Source of the DNA: Dysgonomonas sp. 511
Lineage (GTDB): Bacteria; Bacteroidota; Bacteroidia; Bacteroidales; Dysgonomonadaceae
Direction of reading: 5' to 3'
NCBI RefSeq assembly: GCF_010501105.1
Contig: NZ_QVMQ01000014.1
Span: 17,109 to 81,108 of the forward strand
DNA: 64,000 nucleotides
Part shown: positions 55,214-63,941 of the stretch, one piece after another
Layout of the letters: every line of letters begins with the position of its first letter
Numbering within the stretch: the stretch's first letter is position 1
Made by a program: the position numbers and the translations under genes
Notes under the pieces: generated by a model
What the model was told of the DNA's origin: nothing
The model's input: only the letters and a program-made list of their open reading frames with translations
Databases searched by the model: none

Positions 55214-56527
55214 TTATTCTTCCCTTGTATCTATCGAAACTCCAAGTATATGTAAATCCTCTACACTTGTAATTTCTGTCGAACATTCTCCGAGCCATCC
55301 ATTTTCCTGATTGACTCCGGTATAAATTTTAATAAAGTCTACTCCCGGCAAGTGTACTTTTTGGCCTTTTGAGTTTACAGCCCAGTCGATATCGATAGCA
55401 GATTCGTCTTTTGTATTCGTTTCATTGTCCGCATACCCATAGCGGAATTTATATAAAACAAAGTAGTTTCCCTGCCCGCTTTCATCTACTCCATTTTGAG
55501 GGAGACATGTGCCTTTGAACGTAATCTTGTCTCCGCTAGCCCATTGCGGATAATAGGGCTGATTGTGAAAAGCGTTTTTTACCTTATAGCCCGAATTACC
55601 CTTGTTATCTTCCCAACGTATATATTGTTTTTTACCTTCGGCAGTTGTCGGTTCGTTTTCCGGTTTATAATAAGTGATTTCGTAATTGCGATAAAGATTA
55701 ACATCATTGCCATTATCTTTTGCCTTTTCGTACCAAAGTTCTTGGGTATGGTCTTCGTGTGCACTTCCTGCTATCTCATACCATTCGTTATCGTCCGGAA
55801 CGCCATTGCCGTTGCTATCGTACGCAACCATTATAACTCCTGGTTCGCAACTGCCACCTTCAGGAGCACTTGGGTCGGGGTTAGTGTTGGCATAAAAAGC
55901 ATTGGCTAATACCCGAAAGTCACGTTTCCCCTTCACATTTTGTATTGTATGGTCAAAGCCTACAACTACATATCCTCCAAATCCGCCGAGCGATATCATA
56001 CCTTTTTTATTGTTACCTATTGCTTCCAACACTTTCGTATTCATTGTTGCTTGGGTGTCACCCTCTTCATATTTTGGCAATACGTTTGTGAATTGTCCGA
56101 TTGCGGGCATAAAGTCGAGTATTTTGGTTATATAAGCTGTAGCACCATCTGTCGGGGACTTTATTTCAGAAAAGGTTACTGTAACCGAAAAAGGATATTC
56201 ATATTTAATTTCCGACTGCGTTACGACTAGCCTTAAATCGTATTCTCCGACAATCTCAAACATATACTCCATGTTCTTAGTCGTTGCTATACTTTCATCA
56301 TCTAAAAACCACTCATACGTTACTCCTTCATCTGAAGAGCTTTCGGCTTCTATTTTAAGTAGTTGATTGACTTTAGTTATAAAACCTCCTTCGGGTTCAT
56401 TTACTTTTATATCCTCCCTCTTTAGGATATATATTTCATCGTCATCTTTACAGGATGTAAAGACACTACTAAACATCAAAAATGAGATGATAATGAACAA
56501 TGTTGATTTGAATGAATTTTTCTTCAT
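55214..56527 (-). CDS. PKD-domain cell-surface lipoprotein of the B12 operon
   Basis: A 437-residue lipoprotein (lipobox FTSC, Cys26, KDDDE). Residues ~40-115 form a PKD-like domain (VTYEWFLDDESIATTKN). The remaining ~320 residues are a conserved surface domain of unknown fold with GMISLGGFGGYVVVGFDHTI, PDDNEWYEIAGSAHED and VDFIKIYTGVNQ. It contains SNGNGVPDDNEWYE, a calcium-loop-like DxNxDGxxD variant. In Bacteroides, BtuB2/BtuG2-type loci carry further lipoproteins that bind cobalamin (for example BtuH), and this may serve a similar purpose. Context is the main evidence. Confidence 0.7.
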   Translation of the reverse strand: MKKNSFKSTLFIIISFLMFSSVFTSCKDDDEIYILKREDIKVNEPEGGFITKVNQLLKIEAESSSDEGVTYEWFLDDESIATTKNMEYMFEIVGEYDLRLVVTQSEIKYEYPFSVTVTFSEIKSPTDGATAYITKILDFMPAIGQFTNVLPKYEEGDTQATMNTKVLEAIGNNKKGMISLGGFGGYVVVGFDHTIQNVKGKRDFRVLANAFYANTNPDPSAPEGGSCEPGVIMVAYDSNGNGVPDDNEWYEIAGSAHEDHTQELWYEKAKDNGNDVNLYRNYEITYYKPENEPTTAEGKKQYIRWEDNKGNSGYKVKNAFHNQPYYPQWASGDKITFKGTCLPQNGVDESGQGNYFVLYKFRYGYADNETNTKDESAIDIDWAVNSKGQKVHLPGVDFIKIYTGVNQENGWLGECSTEITSVEDLHILGVSIDTREE

Positions 56528-56532
56528 AACAA

Positions 56533-57696
56533 TTAGTTAATTGATTGTAGTTTTTTATTTGTGAACACTATATGAGCCGGTATATCGCCTGTCGTAACAG
56601 ACCACTTGAGTATTCCGTTAGGGGCATAGCAGTGTAGCCTTCCGGGAGTAACATAATTCTTTGCATCTGTTACGAATATTTCTTTTGATTCGGGATTTAC
56701 TGCTACACCATATGGGATGGTTATGTTTTCCTTAGTTCCATCTTTGATGAAGTTTCGGTCTACAATCTTTTTTGTCTCAGTATTGATAATGGCATAGCTA
56801 ATTGTATTTTTATTGCTGATATAACTCCATTCTGTACTGTATACATAGATAGAGTCTCCGGATCGGGTCATATTACTACAAGGCAAATCAAACTCGTCTG
56901 TTACTTCATCTGTCAGACTGTTTATAACATATGTCTTAGATGGAATATTATAGTAATCGCCCCGAGACGATACCCATATGTTGCCATAGCGGTCTAGTTC
57001 GAGCCTGTGAAGATTTATCGCCACATTTATTTTTTTTATTTCCTCGAATGTATTCAGATCAATAACAGAAACTGTTTTGTCATAATTGGGTACACGATAA
57101 CCTCCGGAATTAGCCACATATAGTTTGTTACCTGCAATTACCATTTCGTCGGGTTGATAACCTACAACACACTCACTTACTACTTTCAACGATGCTGTAT
57201 CTACCTTTGCTACATATCCTAATCGGGCATTAGGATTAATTTCTACAGGTCCGGCGTAGGAACTGACATAAGCGTATTTATCTTTAAAGACTATATATCG
57301 GCAATTGGGGATTGATACAACATCTATATGCTTCGCTGTATTTATATCCATTACTTCTACAAAATGGGAGCAATTGATTACAGCATATAACTTGTTCCCA
57401 TATATCTGAATGTCATTCCCTACGTCTCCCAATTCTTTTACAACTCCCGGATTACGTTCGGCAAATATGTTTTTAGTATAAACTCCCGTTTCATAATCAA
57501 AGTAGTCGAGGGTTGCTTTATTGCTTCCCATGTTTCCTTCATTTAGTAGAAAAAAACCCATAATCTCTCCCGGATCTGCATCCGGATATATTACTTGAGT
57601 AGAGGTCGAGGGGATAATATCGTCGTCATCCCGACAAGCAGTTATACATACCATTACGAACAGTATGAATAAAATAGTTGATAATAAGCGTCTCAT
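56533..57696 (-). CDS. btuG: BtuG-like DUF5074 beta-propeller cobalamin-binding lipoprotein
   Basis: A 387-residue surface lipoprotein (lipobox CITAC, Cys21, RDDDD). The mature part is a YncE-like seven-bladed propeller that starts GFFLLNEGNMGSNKATLDYFDY and shows repeats such as IQIYGNKLYAVINCS, MVIAGNKLYVANSGG and ELDRYGNIWVSSRGDYY. Size, position directly after btuB and riboswitch control match BtuG2 of Bacteroides thetaiotaomicron, which captures B12 at the cell surface and hands it to BtuB. The frame is open three codons upstream (TTG), but ATG 57696 overlaps the btuB TGA (ATGA) and gives a good signal peptide. Confidence 0.85.
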   Translation of the reverse strand: MRRLLSTILFILFVMVCITACRDDDDIIPSTSTQVIYPDADPGEIMGFFLLNEGNMGSNKATLDYFDYETGVYTKNIFAERNPGVVKELGDVGNDIQIYGNKLYAVINCSHFVEVMDINTAKHIDVVSIPNCRYIVFKDKYAYVSSYAGPVEINPNARLGYVAKVDTASLKVVSECVVGYQPDEMVIAGNKLYVANSGGYRVPNYDKTVSVIDLNTFEEIKKINVAINLHRLELDRYGNIWVSSRGDYYNIPSKTYVINSLTDEVTDEFDLPCSNMTRSGDSIYVYSTEWSYISNKNTISYAIINTETKKIVDRNFIKDGTKENITIPYGVAVNPESKEIFVTDAKNYVTPGRLHCYAPNGILKWSVTTGDIPAHIVFTNKKLQSIN

Positions 57697-59708
57697 AGAG
57701 TCCAATTTATTTTAAGTTTAAAATTTGTTCCGGGCATGGGGTAGCATTGCACTACCTCGTATTGCTGATTGAAAATATTATTTACTTCCGCAGTAATGCG
57801 CAAATCAGAATTTCTTAAGGGAATTACTTTCGATAGAGATAAGTCGTGAGTATACCAAGGTTGAGCATAATTTTCAGGAATATTTGCACTGGACTCATAA
57901 CGCTTTCCGGTGTAGATAAAACTATAATTCAAATCCCAATCTTTGTATATAGTCCCTATAATTGCCGATCCGCTATGCCATGGTATATAGGGTATTTGCC
58001 CTCCGTAGTAGTTGTCAGACGGATCGGTAAAATCCTGTGCTTTCTGATAAGTATATGTTAAACGGGAATTAATTGCCACTTTACCGAATTGCCAACCACT
58101 TTGCAGTGCTATATCGATGCCTTTTATCTCAACATGTCCGAGATTGATCATTGTCCATTGAAACTGGTTGGATGTAGGCATGGCAATAATCTTGTCATCC
58201 ACCTTATTGAAGTAACCATCGACTTGTACTTCGAATCGATTGAATATTTTTCCTGTAAAATTTCTTGAATAGATTATGCCCAGATTGTATTGTGTTGTAT
58301 ATTCGGGCTTCAACTGTTTATTCCCGATAAATGTGTAGTAAAGGTCATTGAATGTAGGCATTCGGAAAATTTTCTTGTAAAAGCCTCTTATGCTTAAATC
58401 GGTCTTGTCGAATGGCTTATACATGGCAACAATAGTTGGCGTCCATTCATTCTTATCGCCGGCAGAAGATCCGGCTTCTTTTGTTTCATCATGGACATAA
58501 GTATAAAGCAGGCTTCCCTGAATTTTCAGTTTGTCGAAATCGAAGTCTGTTGCAAATGCTGTCAGGGATGTATAACGAGACGGATAAACAAAATTAGTCA
58601 AGTCTGCATTGAGCGTGTTGTATTGAATGTCAGTTACTATGTTGAACCTCCACCAGTCAGATATATTTATTTTATTGGCAACGGAAAAATATGCTTCTTG
58701 CTGGCGATAATGGTTGTCAACATACATTGTGGTAACATCCAGTCTTGGGTCGGATAAATAATGAAGATAATCGTAAGCATATTTTCCATTTAATAGTAAT
58801 TCGTAATGCCTCCCGAAAGACTTTTGAAAAGAAGTTTGTGCAAAAAAGTTTCTGTCCCATTGCCGGTCTTCGTGTTTGAACTTACCGGGTTCTTCTCTGA
58901 CCGATGCTCCCGGATAACCTCTTTCAGAATCATAATAATATAATTTGCCTTGCCACTTTCCATTCTTGATTTTTCCGTACAGTCCTCCTTCTATGCGTAG
59001 CGCGCGCACATCTCCGTTTTGTCTTACTTCGGTAGTATCGTAACCGTTTTTCTTCTCATATGAAAACTTGTATTTTCCGGAAGTGTACATATATTCGGCA
59101 TTGAGAGAAATGGCAATATCGTTAGTGAAGCTGTGTTCCCATAAAGCTGATGGATTGATTGTTTCGAACGAACCTCCTTTCAGAGAAAGTTTTAAGTTAT
59201 TCTTTTTCCCTTCTTCAAATTGCGGACGGCGTGTAGTCATGTACACCGATCCGGCAGATGCAAAATCTTTTGCTGGTTGAAAAATATTACTTTTTTGTCC
59301 ATTATAGACCGATAGCATCTCCATATTATCCATCGAGAATCGTCCCAGATCTATTTGTCCGTTTTGGGCATTTCCCAATTGGATGCCATCATAGAATACG
59401 CCTACATGCTGAGTGCCCATTCCTCTGATGTTGACAGTCTTTAACCCTCCAATACCTCCATAATCTTTAATTTGTACCCCTGCGAAATATCTTATCGCAT
59501 CAGCAACAGAGACAACACTCAGCCGTTTAAGTTCTTGACCTCCTAATGTTTGAGCCGGAATAATATCTTTCGATATAGGTCGTTTTGTAATGACAACTTC
59601 CTTAAGTGTTTGTATGCTGTCGAGTTTGTTCTGGGCATTTACAATTTGTGCAATAATTACTACAAGGAACAATAATAAGCCCTTGAAAGTAAAGTTGGAA
59701 TAATACAT
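57693..59708 (-). CDS. btuB: BtuB-like TonB-dependent cobalamin receptor
   Basis: A 671-residue outer-membrane receptor. Signal peptide (ending near VNAQN) and the TonB box LKEVVITK appear almost at once, without an N-terminal carboxypeptidase-like domain, which fits BtuB more than SusC. Plug: LSVVSVADAIRYFAGVQIKDYGG, VNIRGMGTQHVGVFYDGIQLGN, AQNGQIDLG. The barrel ends in FKLKINWTL. It is preceded by a cobalamin riboswitch, which settles the substrate as a corrinoid. Its stop overlaps the next gene's start, so B12 uptake genes are translationally coupled. Length is near that of the E. coli enzyme (614) plus the larger loops normal in Bacteroidetes. Confidence 0.92.
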   Translation of the reverse strand: MYYSNFTFKGLLLFLVVIIAQIVNAQNKLDSIQTLKEVVITKRPISKDIIPAQTLGGQELKRLSVVSVADAIRYFAGVQIKDYGGIGGLKTVNIRGMGTQHVGVFYDGIQLGNAQNGQIDLGRFSMDNMEMLSVYNGQKSNIFQPAKDFASAGSVYMTTRRPQFEEGKKNNLKLSLKGGSFETINPSALWEHSFTNDIAISLNAEYMYTSGKYKFSYEKKNGYDTTEVRQNGDVRALRIEGGLYGKIKNGKWQGKLYYYDSERGYPGASVREEPGKFKHEDRQWDRNFFAQTSFQKSFGRHYELLLNGKYAYDYLHYLSDPRLDVTTMYVDNHYRQQEAYFSVANKINISDWWRFNIVTDIQYNTLNADLTNFVYPSRYTSLTAFATDFDFDKLKIQGSLLYTYVHDETKEAGSSAGDKNEWTPTIVAMYKPFDKTDLSIRGFYKKIFRMPTFNDLYYTFIGNKQLKPEYTTQYNLGIIYSRNFTGKIFNRFEVQVDGYFNKVDDKIIAMPTSNQFQWTMINLGHVEIKGIDIALQSGWQFGKVAINSRLTYTYQKAQDFTDPSDNYYGGQIPYIPWHSGSAIIGTIYKDWDLNYSFIYTGKRYESSANIPENYAQPWYTHDLSLSKVIPLRNSDLRITAEVNNIFNQQYEVVQCYPMPGTNFKLKINWTL

Positions 59709-59801
59709 ATCTTAGCCATTTGAATATTATCAAATTAGCTTACAGAAAAAAATGAATGAAGATTGAGTGAATAAGAAATCAGAAAACCTGACAAAATAAT
59801 A

Positions 59802-59865
59802 AAGATTGATTTCTTTTCAGTGTTCTTCAGCTTTATTTCCCGAAAGCTTTAAACTTATCAATCTT
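59802..59865 (-). promoter_or_regulatory. Candidate expression platform of the cobalamin riboswitch
   Basis: A perfect 9-bp inverted repeat AAGATTGAT (RNA 5' arm, plus-strand 59857-59865) and ATCAATCTT (plus-strand 59802-59810) encloses an inner AGCTTT/AAAGCT hairpin (59830-59849). The 5' arm touches the aptamer's closing strand GACCTGCC, and the 3' arm is followed on the RNA by a U-rich run (UAUUAUUUU), as in a terminator that competes with the aptamer. Confidence 0.5.
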
Positions 59866-60040
59866 GGCAGGTCTTCTGACTTACTCCATCTTTGAACGCC
59901 CTTCCCATTCATTACTGAACAGTGGTTCCGAGTATTGTTCAAAGACTTTGGTGGAGCTTACAGCAGCGGGTCTGTTCAGGATTTACACCTGATTCCCTTT
60001 TCATCACTTTTCCGAAGATGCAGAATCATGACACCAAAAT
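59860..60040 (-). ncRNA. Cobalamin riboswitch
   Basis: On the minus strand a ~180-base leader contains the cobalamin-riboswitch core: AAAAGGGAATCAGGTG, then AAATCCTGAACAGACCCGC and TGCTGTAAGC, and it ends with GTCAGAAGACCTGCC. These blocks match the conserved B12-box and P3-P6 region of AdoCbl/MeCbl riboswitches. It stands ~150 bases upstream of the btuB-type receptor. Binding of cobalamin to the nascent RNA would reduce expression of the uptake operon. Confidence 0.93.
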
Positions 60041-60047
60041 CTGGGTG

Positions 60048-60055
60048 CAAAGTTA
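60048..60055 (-). promoter_or_regulatory. Candidate -7 element of the riboswitch transcript
   Basis: On the minus strand TAACTTTG matches TAnnTTTG and lies 8 bases before the first bases of the riboswitch, the expected distance to the transcription start. Confidence 0.5.
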
Positions 60056-60125
60056 TTAATATTTTTTATATTGAAAGTTAAATTATTGTATTAATTTTAT
60101 TGTGATTAATTTATGATTAAGAGTA

Positions 60126-60635
60126 ATGAGGACATATTTACAAACATTAAGCCATTTAGTCGCCTACAATACTTTGCTGAAATATCATATTAAAGCAGGA
60201 AATGAGAAATCCCCAATATCGAAAGAAGTTATTACACACTCCCAAGATAAACCAGTAAATATTTCTGCTGAATACATATTATCAATTCCTATCCTCGACC
60301 TTATCTATAAAGAGTTTAACGATGAATTGTGGAACGATATTACACTGGTGGAATTCTTAGATATGTTTACAACAAATATTCATAAGCAGGAAAAATTCAA
60401 ACTCAAACCCAAACAAACAGTACGTTTTTACTATCTGCTAAAAAAGATATGGATAAATTCAAATAACAAAGCCTTATTTAATACCGAAAAGGAGTGGATA
60501 ATTCCATTTCTTCAGAACTATCGGCTATCTTATTCTGCCTATACTAACCAATTTATCAGAAATGAAGGGGGAATGAAGCATCGGAATTTTATGAAATCCG
60601 TAGATAAAATACTTCTTAAAGACGAAATTGATTAA
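60126..60635 (+). CDS. Hypothetical protein at the border of the mobilizable element
   Basis: A 169-residue predicted cytosolic protein that I do not recognise. It is rich in Leu, Lys, Asn and Tyr, mostly helical in appearance, with YILSIPILDLIYKEFNDELW, LVEFLDMFTTNIHKQEK and KPKQTVRFYYLLKKIW as the most patterned parts. There is no signal peptide, membrane helix or known catalytic motif. It is followed by a terminator and then by mobilization genes on the same strand, and begins 71 bases past the B12 promoter. RteC-like or other element-borne regulators are possible by context only. Confidence 0.65.
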   Translation: MRTYLQTLSHLVAYNTLLKYHIKAGNEKSPISKEVITHSQDKPVNISAEYILSIPILDLIYKEFNDELWNDITLVEFLDMFTTNIHKQEKFKLKPKQTVRFYYLLKKIWINSNNKALFNTEKEWIIPFLQNYRLSYSAYTNQFIRNEGGMKHRNFMKSVDKILLKDEID

Positions 60636-60666
60636 TAAGAACAGTAAACAGTTCACATAAATTCAT

Positions 60667-60692
60667 ATAGCCGAAAGTTATTTTTCGGCTAT
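60667..60692 (+). terminator. Rho-independent terminator after the 60126 gene
   Basis: A perfect 10-bp stem ATAGCCGAAA/TTTCGGCTAT with a 6-base loop is followed by TATTCTTCTT. It lies 31 bases after the stop of the hypothetical gene. The 60693-60863 stretch after it holds no gene I can support. Confidence 0.7.
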
Positions 60693-60875
60693 TATTCTTC
60701 TTGTACATTGCTGATAAATAAACGCTTGTTTTGTGAACTCAGTTATCTGAAAAAACTCTGTAAACTCAAAAAGTTCATAAAACTTATCATATAAAGCCGA
60801 TTTAAATTTGTCATCACACTCGGGTGAGTTAAGTGGGGACGCCCGCAGGTACAAATATCTTAATTGGTTATTTAT

Positions 60876-61226
60876 ATGAATGAAATTATTCTTACTACTC
60901 CTGAACAATTGGAGGAGATTGTTCAAAAGGCTATCAAAAAAGTGCTTCCCGACAACAGGGATGAAAAACCGCAGAAGATACCGGACACATGTTCAGTAGA
61001 ACAAGCCCTTTCCTTTTTATTAGAGAATGGATATAAATTAAGTAAGTCCAAACTCTACAAAATGACTGCGAATAAAATCCTGCCGTTTCGTTTTTTCGGG
61101 CGCAGGATAATCTTTTCTCGCGATGAACTCTTGAAATGGGTTGAAAAACAAACCATTCCCTCTTCAGGCAATAATGAAACACTTTTGGCTATTGCTAAAA
61201 GTGCCAGAAGAAAGTCCCATAAATAA
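60876..61226 (+). CDS. Excisionase-like helix-turn-helix protein
   Basis: A 116-residue DNA-binding protein. Residues ~40-95 contain SVEQALSFLLENGYKLSKSKLYKMTANKILPFRFFGRRIIFSRDELLKWVE, split here by family logic into an HTH (SKSKLYKMT) and a wing (FFGRRIIFSRDELLKWV), the pattern of MerR/excisionase-type HTH_17 proteins that accompany mobilizable elements in Bacteroides. The frame is open four codons upstream (TTG 60864), but ATG 60876 (MNEIILTTP) is the better start. A role in excision or in control of the mob genes is inferred. Confidence 0.75.
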   Translation: MNEIILTTPEQLEEIVQKAIKKVLPDNRDEKPQKIPDTCSVEQALSFLLENGYKLSKSKLYKMTANKILPFRFFGRRIIFSRDELLKWVEKQTIPSSGNNETLLAIAKSARRKSHK

Positions 61227-61247
61227 ATTATTAATCATTTAAAACAT

Positions 61248-61703
61248 ATGTCCAAGAAAAATCAACTACCTGATGATTTCGATATAAATAAATTTATCGG
61301 AAGTGAAACATATTCAGCAATGGACGAACAGTCTGCCAACTCTACACAATCAGTTGAAGAGCCTAAGATAAGTAAGAAGACTATTCTCGCTCCAGATGAG
61401 ATTGATGAAAAAGCTATATTAGCATCCATACACGGAACAGAGCCGAGTCAGCCAATGATGAAAACTTCATCTAGTAAACAACGCAAAGCCAGTTTACAGG
61501 AATATCGGCAAACCTTTCTGTCCGTCCCCAAGATAACCGACAGGAAAACCGTTTTCATCAGCAACGAACTTCGGAAGAAGATAGTGAGTATATATCTCCG
61601 ACTCGGCACAGAAAAATCAAGTGTTTCGGGCTTTATCGAAAATTTGGTTATTCACCATCTGGAGGAATACAAAGAAGATATCGAAAGCTGGAAAAAGTTG
61701 TAA
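61248..61703 (+). CDS. DUF3408 mobile-element protein
   Basis: A 151-residue protein. The first ~85 residues are polar and low in structure. The C-terminal ~60 residues match DUF3408 of Bacteroides conjugative and mobilizable elements: YRQTFLSVPKITDRKTVFIS, RKKIVSIYLRLGTEKSSVSGFIENLV and HHLEEYKEDIE, a ribbon-helix-helix-like arrangement. Such proteins are found in the tra/mob regions and are thought to bind DNA. It lies 21 bases after the excisionase-like gene. Function in transfer is inferred from company. Confidence 0.8.
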   Translation: MSKKNQLPDDFDINKFIGSETYSAMDEQSANSTQSVEEPKISKKTILAPDEIDEKAILASIHGTEPSQPMMKTSSSKQRKASLQEYRQTFLSVPKITDRKTVFISNELRKKIVSIYLRLGTEKSSVSGFIENLVIHHLEEYKEDIESWKKL

Positions 61704-61765
61704 GCAAACTTAGCCGAGTAAGTAGACCTTTCGTGATAATAGCAACCCCATGCGATGTTAGCGGA

Positions 61766-61846
61766 GCGAGGTTATGTTTTCATTACATGAAAACCCTCGC
61801 TTTGGCTGACCGCCAAAGGAAAAATTGCTCCCGTTGGTCGGCAATT
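61766..61846. other. Candidate origin of transfer (oriT) with three hairpins
   Basis: Between the DUF3408 gene and the mobilization genes lie three inverted repeats in a row: a compound one with GCGAGG (61766-61771)/CCTCGC (61795-61800) around TTTTCAT/ATGAAAA; CTTTGGC/GCCAAAG (61800-61818); and AATTGC/GCAATT (61823-61846). Stacked hairpins directly upstream of mobC and the relaxase are the usual form of an oriT. The nick site cannot be seen. Confidence 0.6.
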
Positions 61847-61887
61847 TTGTGGAGTTGGATGAATAATAAAGTATTAGATTATTTCAA

Positions 61888-62280
61888 TTGAATCCTGACA
61901 ATTCAGATAATAAAAAGAAAGGAGGACGCCCTAAAAAGAGTTCTATCACTCGGAAAAGCAAGACTATCGGAGTTTGTTTTTCCGAGCCTGAACTCTATGA
62001 AATAAGGCACAAAGCAAAACGGGCAAATCTTCCTATTAGTATCTATTGTCATGATGCAATTATGAACGGAGAGATAAAAGAACCCATCAAAAAAGAAAAT
62101 ATGGAAATCTTAAAAAAACTATCCAATATGGGTAATAATCTCAATCAACTTGTCAAAAATGCACGCTTTATGGGAACAAAAAACCTCGAAAATCAGGCTC
62201 AAAATCTATTTGAAAATATAATGGTAATTATAAATAACCTGTCCGATGATTGGAAAAATAGTAAAAGGAAAAAGCTTTAA
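61888..62280 (+). CDS. MobC/BmgB-type mobilization accessory protein
   Basis: A 130-residue basic protein. After a lysine-rich N-terminus (KKKGGRPKKSSITRKSK) comes a ribbon-helix-helix-like part (KTIGVCFSEPELYEIRHKAKRANLPISIYCHDAIM), then KLSNMGNNLNQLVKNARF, the pattern of MobC-type relaxosome accessory proteins. These proteins melt oriT DNA and help the relaxase. The start is TTG at 61888 (LNPDN..). The end overlaps the relaxase gene by 35 bases, consistent with co-translation. Confidence 0.8.
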   Translation: MNPDNSDNKKKGGRPKKSSITRKSKTIGVCFSEPELYEIRHKAKRANLPISIYCHDAIMNGEIKEPIKKENMEILKKLSNMGNNLNQLVKNARFMGTKNLENQAQNLFENIMVIINNLSDDWKNSKRKKL

Positions 62281-63190
62281 AGGCTGTGTTTCTTATGTAT
62301 TAGGCAAAGAAGATGCTAAGCTTTTAGATAGTGAAGGAGTATTGAGCACGGATGTAAAAGCCATCATCAACAGCTTTTATATGCAAAGCCTGATGAATCC
62401 GAATCTAGCAAAAAGTGTGGGACATATTCCTCTTAGCTATTCCAAAGAAGACGAGCATAGACTAACCGATGCTTTTATGCTAAAGCTGGCAAGAGAATAT
62501 ATGCAGGCTATGAAAATAGTGAATACACAATTTATCATAGTACGTCATAACAATACGGATAACCCTCATTGTCATATCGTATTTAACCGAGTAGATAATG
62601 AAGGAAAAACCATATCAGACAAAAACGACCGATACCGTAATAAGAAAGTCTGCAAACAACTAAAGGATAAATATAATCTGACATACGGCAAAGGAAAAGA
62701 CCATACCAATGTTCAAAAGCTGAAAGGTGCAGAGAAAACGAAGTATGAAATCTATCATACTATCAAAGCTACCTTAAAACAATACAAAGACTGGCAACAA
62801 TTCCAATCGCAACTCAAACAACAGGGGATAACCATAGCTTATAAATACAAAGGACAGACCAATGAAATACAAGGTATATCTTTTAAGAAAGGGGATTGCT
62901 CATTCAAAGGCTCGGATGTAGATAGAGCTTTCAGTTATTCCAAACTCAACAGTCTGTTAAACAATACAGAACAATTACAGTATACTAATATACAGTCAAA
63001 CAAAATTACTCAACAAGCTAACTCTTCTGACTCTACTTCTATTGTCGGCTCTGTGTTGGATGCTGTTGGTGGATTAACCAATATCCAACCACATGACGAT
63101 GATTACGAAGAAGAGGCTTTCAAAAATCGTATGGAAAATGAAGAGGATAAGCGGAAGAGAAAGAAGAAACGCAGAGGCTTTGGCTTATAA
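62246..63190 (+). CDS. HUH-type relaxase (MobA/VirD2-like, Bacteroides mobilizable class)
   Basis: A 314-residue relaxase that nicks oriT and leads the strand into a recipient. The N-terminus MIGKIVKGKSFKGCVSYVLG is typical of the Bacteroides family. The three-histidine metal site is visible: His101 in IIVRHNNTDNPHCHIVFNR, with His108 and His110. A candidate nucleophilic Tyr is one of Y17 or Y45; I cannot tell which. The C-terminal ~100 residues (from FKKGDCSFKGSDVDRAFSY) end in a charged tail EEDKRKRKKKRRG. It is shorter than long relaxases with primase domains, as is usual for non-self-transmissible elements. Confidence 0.9.
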   Translation: MIGKIVKGKSFKGCVSYVLGKEDAKLLDSEGVLSTDVKAIINSFYMQSLMNPNLAKSVGHIPLSYSKEDEHRLTDAFMLKLAREYMQAMKIVNTQFIIVRHNNTDNPHCHIVFNRVDNEGKTISDKNDRYRNKKVCKQLKDKYNLTYGKGKDHTNVQKLKGAEKTKYEIYHTIKATLKQYKDWQQFQSQLKQQGITIAYKYKGQTNEIQGISFKKGDCSFKGSDVDRAFSYSKLNSLLNNTEQLQYTNIQSNKITQQANSSDSTSIVGSVLDAVGGLTNIQPHDDDYEEEAFKNRMENEEDKRKRKKKRRGFGL

Positions 63191-63211
63191 CAAATTAAAA
63201 TAAAACTCATT

Positions 63212-63775
63212 ATGGCTAAAACGATATCCAATGATGCTATTTGGGAAAAGTTATCCGAAATAGACGAAAAATTAAATAATGTACTCGATAAACAACAGCA
63301 AGATAATGTTCCAGTAAATATTCAACCCTTATCTAATGATGAGGTATTGGCATCCATCAAAGAATATGCTTTTATATTGGGGAAATCGAATGATTCTCAT
63401 TTTGAAGCAAATCTAAAGAATATTACAACGCTGAATAATAATGTATTATCTATAAAGAAAGCAGTAAATAATCTATCCGCACCTGAAAATATAAACATGA
63501 ATGAGATAAAGGCTTTGTTGGGTAAGAAAGATATATTTCGTTTTGGTATTATTAAATTCAGGAAAACATCATTCATTATAACTATATTCGGAATACTAAT
63601 TTTTATTCTTACAGTATTCTCTATGAAACTATATAGTGATTCTCTTATTTACCAGAATAAGTATTATAGAGAAATCATAACTACTCAAAATCTACAGATT
63701 GAAAATGATAGCTTGAGAACAAAAACTTCGGTAACTCCAAGCACTAAAACAAAGCCAAAAAAGGTAGATGACTGA
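63212..63775 (+). CDS. Single-pass membrane protein of the mobilization operon
   Basis: A 187-residue protein lying 21 bases after the relaxase gene. The N-terminal ~110 residues are coiled-coil-like (IWEKLSEIDEKLNNVLDKQQQ). A membrane helix follows at ~120-140 (SFIITIFGILIFILTVFSMKLY), then a periplasmic tail rich in Asn, Thr and Lys. Proteins of this kind often follow relaxase genes in Bacteroides mobilizable elements, but I do not know a named family. A role in linking the relaxosome to the membrane is plausible. Confidence 0.7.
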   Translation: MAKTISNDAIWEKLSEIDEKLNNVLDKQQQDNVPVNIQPLSNDEVLASIKEYAFILGKSNDSHFEANLKNITTLNNNVLSIKKAVNNLSAPENINMNEIKALLGKKDIFRFGIIKFRKTSFIITIFGILIFILTVFSMKLYSDSLIYQNKYYREIITTQNLQIENDSLRTKTSVTPSTKTKPKKVDD

Positions 63776-63941
63776 GATCCTTTTCATCTTCCATACAAGG
63801 ATATAATCAAGAATAAACCATCAAGACCATAGCCTAACAGTTCTTCCGAGAAATCTTCCTTTGCTTACAGCAAAGAGTATTTCTCTCATAAGTCTTGCTT
63901 TGGATCACCCCGAAAAGTTGTGGAGCCAAAGTTTTCACTAG

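Noticed and set aside
60678..60926. 82-residue minus-strand ORF over the terminator and the start of the excisionase-like gene
   Set aside because: It overlaps a strong plus-strand terminator and a well-supported plus-strand gene, and resembles nothing known.
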